DNA of 9,606 nucleotides from CAYTGR01 sp964437445 (lineage in GTDB: Bacteria > Chloroflexota > Anaerolineae > B4-G1 > SLSP01), in NCBI GenBank assembly GCA_964437445.1, contig CAYTGR010000092.1:1-9606 (forward strand). The letters are read 5' to 3'. Numbering within the stretch: position 1 is the stretch's first letter; every line of letters begins with the position of its first letter. Position numbers and translations under genes: made by a program. The notes under the pieces were generated by a model that was given only the letters and a program-made list of their open reading frames with translations, had not been told where the DNA came from and did not search any database. This document shows positions 5,492-9,606 of this stretch, piece by piece.

Positions 5492-5746
5492 TTGAGCGAA
5501 AGGAATCGGTGGCTTATGGAAAATCGGGATACACCGCCGCACTACTACGTCTATGCACATTTGGGAGAGGTCCAGCCGCACCGGCTGGATGGACCGGCGA
5601 CCTGGCGTTTCAGCCTGGAGAATCCGGGGAGCGGTTGCCGCCACGGTGGGGGTGATCTGGAAAGCCCGGTGGCGTTCCCGCAAAGGGAACAAAGGGAAAT
5701 GGAGCGCCAGGATCAGGGCGTGCCGGCGGCAACCAGGCCGTTGTGA
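5492..5746 (+). CDS. Possible 84-residue hypothetical protein (TTG start)
   Basis: The frame starts at TTG 5492 and ends at TGA 5744-5746, 68 bases before the large surface-protein gene on the same strand. AGGAGG (5479-5484) lies exactly 7 bases before the TTG, an ideal ribosome site. The first half reads like a protein (MSERNRWLMENRDTPPHYYV, then LGEVQPHRLDGPATWRFSLE), with mostly G or C in third positions. The second half is rich in Gln, Arg and Gly and less convincing. There is no signal peptide, membrane segment or recognised motif. A perfect 8-bp hairpin (TCCAGCCG, CAC, CGGCTGGA; 5571-5589) lies inside the frame. The same AGGAGG overlaps a 60-codon frame from ATG 5476, which has no ribosome site of its own. 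The region could instead be a leader of the downstream gene. Confidence 0.35.
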   Translation: MSERNRWLMENRDTPPHYYVYAHLGEVQPHRLDGPATWRFSLENPGSGCRHGGGDLESPVAFPQREQREMERQDQGVPAATRPL

Positions 5747-5814
5747 GGATGCGTATCGCGGCGACAAGGTCAGATGGTGGAAAAAGAGATCATTTTAGGG
5801 TTAGAGGACGAAAG

Positions 5815-8800
5815 ATGAAATTCTATCGGCAGGGACTTTTGGTGGTGTTATTAGCAGCAATTTTTCTGGGAATTTTGATGGTTGGGGTGAGCCGGGTGGT
5901 GGCTGCCCCGCCAGCCCAAACTCATCCCGACGGGAGCACGTTAACACGCAACCAGACGAGCAGCGGCACCTGGGGGCCGGGCATAGTGTCGGCAACGACC
6001 GATATTGTGATCCAGAGCGGTGTCATCATCACCATCGCGCCCGGGACGACGATTCGTATCGCCACCAGCGATGGGAACAACGCCGGCGTGGATAACAGCC
6101 GCATTGAGTTCATTGTCCAGAGTGGCGGGGAGTTGCGGGCTAATGGCCCGGTGACCTTCACCTCGCAGGCGGCGGTGCCCGCGCCGGCCAACTGGTACGG
6201 TATCCGTTACGAGGCCGGTAGCCGGGGCTGGCTGACCAACGTCACGCTGGAGTATGGCGTCCATGCGCTCACGCTCAGCACGGCCAACCCGGTGACGGTG
6301 ACGAACAGCCGGCTGCGCTACAACCTGCATCAGAATGCGGGGAATAACAAGGATGTCTTCGGCGCTGGCCTGGTGGTCGTGACCGGCTCTCCTCTCATCA
6401 CCGGCACGCAGATTTACAGCAACACTGCCAGCACGACTCAAACCGGCGCTGAAGCCTACGGTGCTGGCGTGGATATCCAGGGGGGCGCTCCGCAACTGGT
6501 CAACTGCCAGGTCTATCTCAACTCGGCCAGTTCCACCCGCAGTTATGGCGGCGGTGGCGGGATCGCGATTCGGGGTACCGGCACGGCCGCCCTGATCCAG
6601 GGGAGCCGTGTGACCACCAATACGCTGGATATACGCTCTACCAGTAACAATTATCCCGGCGCGGGCGCTGGCATCGGTGTCTACGATGCAACGCAGGCCG
6701 ACATCCGCTACAACCTGGTCGCTGATAACGTGAACGTTTCCTACTACGCGGCGGGTGGCGGTATCGGCTTCCAGACCGATGCCACAGCGAACCTCATTGA
6801 GGGCAACCTGATTTTGAACAATCAGGCTGCCGGGACCAGTTACGGCGAGGGGGGCGGGATTGACGCCTGGCTTAACAACGACTTTTTGGCCGCCAACAAT
6901 TTGATCTACAACAACTCGGCCCGGACTGAAGGCGGCGGCATTTTCCTCAACGGTAACGCCAGGTACTTCCACAATACAATCGTCAGCAACACTGCGCAGC
7001 TGGGCGGCGGCGCCAGCCGGCAGGAAAGTGGCTACATTTACAACAATATCATCGTTGGCAACCGGGCCACCCAGAACCATGGCGGTGTTTATCGCTGGCT
7101 GGGGAGTGCCGGCTACAATGATGTCTGGAACAACATTCCCAACAACTACGACGATCCGGCGAGCATCCCACCGACCGACTGGCAGGTAGACCCCTGGTTT
7201 GTCGGTACCGGCAGCCTGACCGAGCAATTCCACCTGCGTTCCTCCTCACCGCTCGTTGACGTGGGCGCTGCGGTAGTCACCGGGACTACGCTGCCCACCA
7301 CAGATTACGACGGTGACTTGCGCCCTCAATACTTTGGTCGCGACCTCGGTTTCGACGAGGTGGTGCTGGATTCCACCGCGCCCCTGGTCTTTGTCCAGCG
7401 CTCCAGTCCTTTCCTGGGCGTAGGCGAGGGGTTGAGCTACACGGTTCTGATCCTCAACAACACGGCGGTCACCTCCACGTGGCAGATGACCGACGAGCTA
7501 CCCTTGAACACCACCTATCGCAGCGGGCCGGTCTGTAACCTGCCGGCCTGCACTTATGACAGCCAGCTCAACGCGGTGGTGTGGTCCGGCAGCGTGCCGC
7601 CGGGCGGGCTGCTACAACTCTATTACGGGGTTTCGGTTAACGTGGGACTGCCCGATGCCACCGCCATTACCAATACCGCCACCCTCCGGGTGGGAACCGG
7701 GCTCACTACCACTAACGTGGTCACCACGCTGATTGATAACCCCGTGTTTGCCCTGGACAAAACGGTGACCGGCGGTACATTGATCGCGGGGGCGCCTTTT
7801 GATTACCGGATTGATGTGCGCAACACCAGCCTGACCGGGCGTGCTACCAACATCGTCCTGACCGATACACTCCCTGCCGGGATGCAGCTGGTGACCGCTT
7901 CCAGCGGCGGCCAGCTGGTCAACGGCGATACCGTCCGCTGGACCGTGCCCGCGGTCGTTGCCGGTGGGATTGAGGCTGTCACCTTCACGGCCCGCACCTG
8001 CGCGACCAGTGTGACCAACCAGGCTTACCGGGTGGTCACCAGCACGCAAGGGGTGACAAGTGGCCTGGGAACACCGGTGACCACGACCCAGACATTGCCC
8101 ACGGTGAACGCGAGTTTTACTTCCGTACCGGCTGCCGGATATGCAAGTCAGCCGGTTACTTTCAGCAGCACGAGCACGACCAACGGCAGCCCGCTGAACC
8201 GCTGGGAGTGGACCCTGGGCGACGGCACGACCGCCAGCGGTCCCGTGATCCAGCATCTCTACGCGGCGGCCGGCACTTACACGGTAACGCTCAAAGTGAC
8301 CGATGGCTGCGGTTACACGGCTACCCACAGTGTGGCCTTGGCTGTCAACGTGCCCCCGCTGGTTCTGACGAAGAACGCTGCGCCGGAGCCGGTCGCGCCC
8401 GGCGAGCGGTTGACCTACACTGTCACGGCGCTCAACGGGGGTGCTCAAACCCTTACCAATCTGGTCATCTCGGACACCTTGCCGGCCAATATCCAGCTGA
8501 TCACCGGTAGCCTGGTGCTGACTCCTGCCGGTGCGGGGACGCTGGGGACGGTGCCGCCTGTGCTTGCCAGCGGCGTCACGATCAGCGTCGGCCAGCGGAT
8601 CACGTTGACTTATGCGGTCACCGTCACAGCAGGGTTCCGCCTTACCAATACGGTGGCGATGACCAGCACGCAGATCCCCACACCAACCTTCGCCATCATT
8701 ACCAGCACCGTCAGTGACCTGCCGCCGGTGGCGGCGGCCGACAGCGGCTTGCTGTTAGAGGATACCTCGGTGGTTCTGGCTGTCCTTGCCAATGACTATG

Positions 8801-9606
8801 ATCCCAACGGCAACCCTGTGAGCCTGGGGGCGATCGGCGCTCCTGCTCACGGCAGCGCTGTTCAGCAAGGCTCCTCTATTCAATATACGCCGGCGGCCGA
8901 TTTCTACGGCACGGACACGTTTACCTATACCGTCAGCGATGGCGGGTTGACTGCCGACGCTGCGGTGACAGTGGTAGTGACCGGGGTCAATGATGCGCCT
9001 GTGTTTGTCAAGGGGCCGGATCAGACTGTGGACGAGGACGCCGCGCCTCAAATGGTGGGGGGATGGGCCACCGGAATTTCCGCCGGTCCCAACGAGGCCG
9101 GCCAGACGTTGGCCTTCACGGTGGTCAACGATAATCCTGCCCTCTTTACGGCCCAACCGGATGTGGCAGCCGACGGCACGCTGGCCTACACGCCGGCGGC
9201 CGATCTCTCCGGCCAGGCTGTGGTAACAGTAACTCTTCATGATGGCGGCGGCACGGCCAACGGCGGGGTGGATACCTCTGCGCCGCAGACTTTTGTGATC
9301 ACGGTGGACCCGGTCAACGATCCCCCCACACTGGACGCGCCGGCTGCGCTCACCATCACCGAGGACGCCGGGCCGCAGGTCGTGGTGTTGGCCGGCATCG
9401 GGACCGGCGCTGCCGACGAGGTCCAGCCCCTGGCGGTAACGGCCACCTCCGCCAATCCAACCCTCATCCCTCATCCGACGGTGGCTTACACCAGTCCGGA
9501 GGCTACCGGCAGTTTGACCTTGACACCTCTGCCGGACCAGTCTGGCACGGCGACGATTGCTGTCACTGTGACCGATGGCCTGTCTGCTACCGTGCGCACC
9601 TTCACG
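5815..9606 (+). CDS. Giant secreted surface protein: beta-helix, DUF11, PKD and VNDAP-type repeats (partial)
   Basis: ATG 5815 follows GAGG by 8 bases; the frame is open to the right edge (1264 residues seen). Residues 1-33 are a signal peptide (MKFYRQGLLVVLLAAIFLG, cleavage near VVAA). Residues 130-445 form a right-handed parallel beta-helix, with many Asn/Gly-rich rungs such as NLIYNNSARTEGGGIF and NNIIVGNRA. It closes with a choice-of-anchor-Q-type segment: VDPWF (458-462), FHLRSSSPLVDVG (472-484), DYDGDLRP (497-504), LGFDE (511-515). DUF11-type beta-sandwich repeats follow at about 523-640, 643-760 and 847-965 (for example DYRIDVRNTS with LTDTLPAGM, and LTYTVTALNGG with ISDTLPAN). A PKD domain lies at 763-845 (WEWTLGDG 797-804, GTYTVTLKVTD 820-830). 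Cadherin-like or Ig-like repeats lie at 970-1062 and 1063-1171, ending VNDAP and VNDPP; a further one is cut by the edge. The likely role is adhesion or cell-surface structure. A beta-helix enzyme activity is possible but no catalytic residues were identified. The anchor is not visible. Confidence 0.94.
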   Translation, partial: MKFYRQGLLVVLLAAIFLGILMVGVSRVVAAPPAQTHPDGSTLTRNQTSSGTWGPGIVSATTDIVIQSGVIITIAPGTTIRIATSDGNNAGVDNSRIEFIVQSGGELRANGPVTFTSQAAVPAPANWYGIRYEAGSRGWLTNVTLEYGVHALTLSTANPVTVTNSRLRYNLHQNAGNNKDVFGAGLVVVTGSPLITGTQIYSNTASTTQTGAEAYGAGVDIQGGAPQLVNCQVYLNSASSTRSYGGGGGIAIRGTGTAALIQGSRVTTNTLDIRSTSNNYPGAGAGIGVYDATQADIRYNLVADNVNVSYYAAGGGIGFQTDATANLIEGNLILNNQAAGTSYGEGGGIDAWLNNDFLAANNLIYNNSARTEGGGIFLNGNARYFHNTIVSNTAQLGGGASRQESGYIYNNIIVGNRATQNHGGVYRWLGSAGYNDVWNNIPNNYDDPASIPPTDWQVDPWFVGTGSLTEQFHLRSSSPLVDVGAAVVTGTTLPTTDYDGDLRPQYFGRDLGFDEVVLDSTAPLVFVQRSSPFLGVGEGLSYTVLILNNTAVTSTWQMTDELPLNTTYRSGPVCNLPACTYDSQLNAVVWSGSVPPGGLLQLYYGVSVNVGLPDATAITNTATLRVGTGLTTTNVVTTLIDNPVFALDKTVTGGTLIAGAPFDYRIDVRNTSLTGRATNIVLTDTLPAGMQLVTASSGGQLVNGDTVRWTVPAVVAGGIEAVTFTARTCATSVTNQAYRVVTSTQGVTSGLGTPVTTTQTLPTVNASFTSVPAAGYASQPVTFSSTSTTNGSPLNRWEWTLGDGTTASGPVIQHLYAAAGTYTVTLKVTDGCGYTATHSVALAVNVPPLVLTKNAAPEPVAPGERLTYTVTALNGGAQTLTNLVISDTLPANIQLITGSLVLTPAGAGTLGTVPPVLASGVTISVGQRITLTYAVTVTAGFRLTNTVAMTSTQIPTPTFAIITSTVSDLPPVAAADSGLLLEDTSVVLAVLANDYDPNGNPVSLGAIGAPAHGSAVQQGSSIQYTPAADFYGTDTFTYTVSDGGLTADAAVTVVVTGVNDAPVFVKGPDQTVDEDAAPQMVGGWATGISAGPNEAGQTLAFTVVNDNPALFTAQPDVAADGTLAYTPAADLSGQAVVTVTLHDGGGTANGGVDTSAPQTFVITVDPVNDPPTLDAPAALTITEDAGPQVVVLAGIGTGAADEVQPLAVTATSANPTLIPHPTVAYTSPEATGSLTLTPLPDQSGTATIAVTVTDGLSATVRTFT

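Noticed and set aside
5381..5767. 128-codon minus-strand frame over the divergent control region
   Set aside because: It has no ribosome site, runs through AT-rich promoter-like DNA, and ends in an uneven low-quality sequence. The plus-strand frame at 5492 has a better start signal.
5941..7233. 430-codon open frame on the minus strand
   Set aside because: It lies wholly antisense to the beta-helix part of the surface-protein gene. The translation is low in aromatic residues with no recognisable motif, as expected for the complement of a GC-rich gene, while the plus frame gives clear domains.
7612..8448. 278-codon minus-strand open frame, and a 239-codon one at 8755-9474
   Set aside because: Both are antisense to the DUF11/PKD/VNDAP region. 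They are Gly/Arg/His-rich compositional shadows with no family signature.

Overview
The window looks like chromosomal DNA from a GC-rich bacterium, most likely a member of Chloroflexota (Anaerolineae/Caldilineae-like). This is an inference from style: exported proteins with Thr/Pro/Glu-rich linkers, a stand-alone BTAD-type regulator, a GH57 amylopullulanase-like lipoprotein, and a giant secreted protein built from beta-helix, DUF11, PKD and VNDAP-type modules. No rRNA, tRNA, CRISPR array, transposase or phage gene was seen.

Layout. (1) 1-335, minus: 5' part of a gene for a protein with a short hydrophobic segment and a Pro/Thr-rich linker; it runs off the left edge. (2) 336-935: a dense control region. 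It holds a minus-strand promoter for gene 1, a three-way-junction palindrome in that gene's leader, four copies of a GGATAG/CTATCC motif around a plus-strand promoter with a perfect TATAAT box, a 29-codon hydrophobic small ORF behind a full AAGGAGGT ribosome site, and a perfect 17-bp inverted repeat that can serve as terminator for both the small ORF and the convergent GH57 gene. (3) 936-4121, minus: a 1061-residue GH57 lipoprotein with a DOMON/CBM9-like domain and a glucodextranase-type C-terminal domain. (4) 4122-4460: a strong promoter followed by a leader with nested inverted repeats, including arrays of 7-nt repeats. (5) 4461-5303, minus: a SARP/BTAD-family regulator. (6) 5304-5814: AT-rich divergent control region and a possible 84-codon ORF with an ideal ribosome site. 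(7) 5815-9606, plus: the first 1264 residues of a very large secreted surface protein, open at the right edge.

How the parts may work together. GH57 is predicted to be anchored outside the cytoplasmic membrane and to cut alpha-glucans at the cell surface. The SARP-type regulator lies just upstream on the same strand and may control GH57, the divergent surface protein, or itself; this rests on adjacency only. The beta-helix/DUF11 protein is probably an adhesin or cell-surface structural protein.

The least expected content is outside the large genes: the self-contained small-ORF transcription unit at 569-911, and two multi-branched palindromic elements (396-443 and 4152-4292), each lying between a predicted promoter and a ribosome site.
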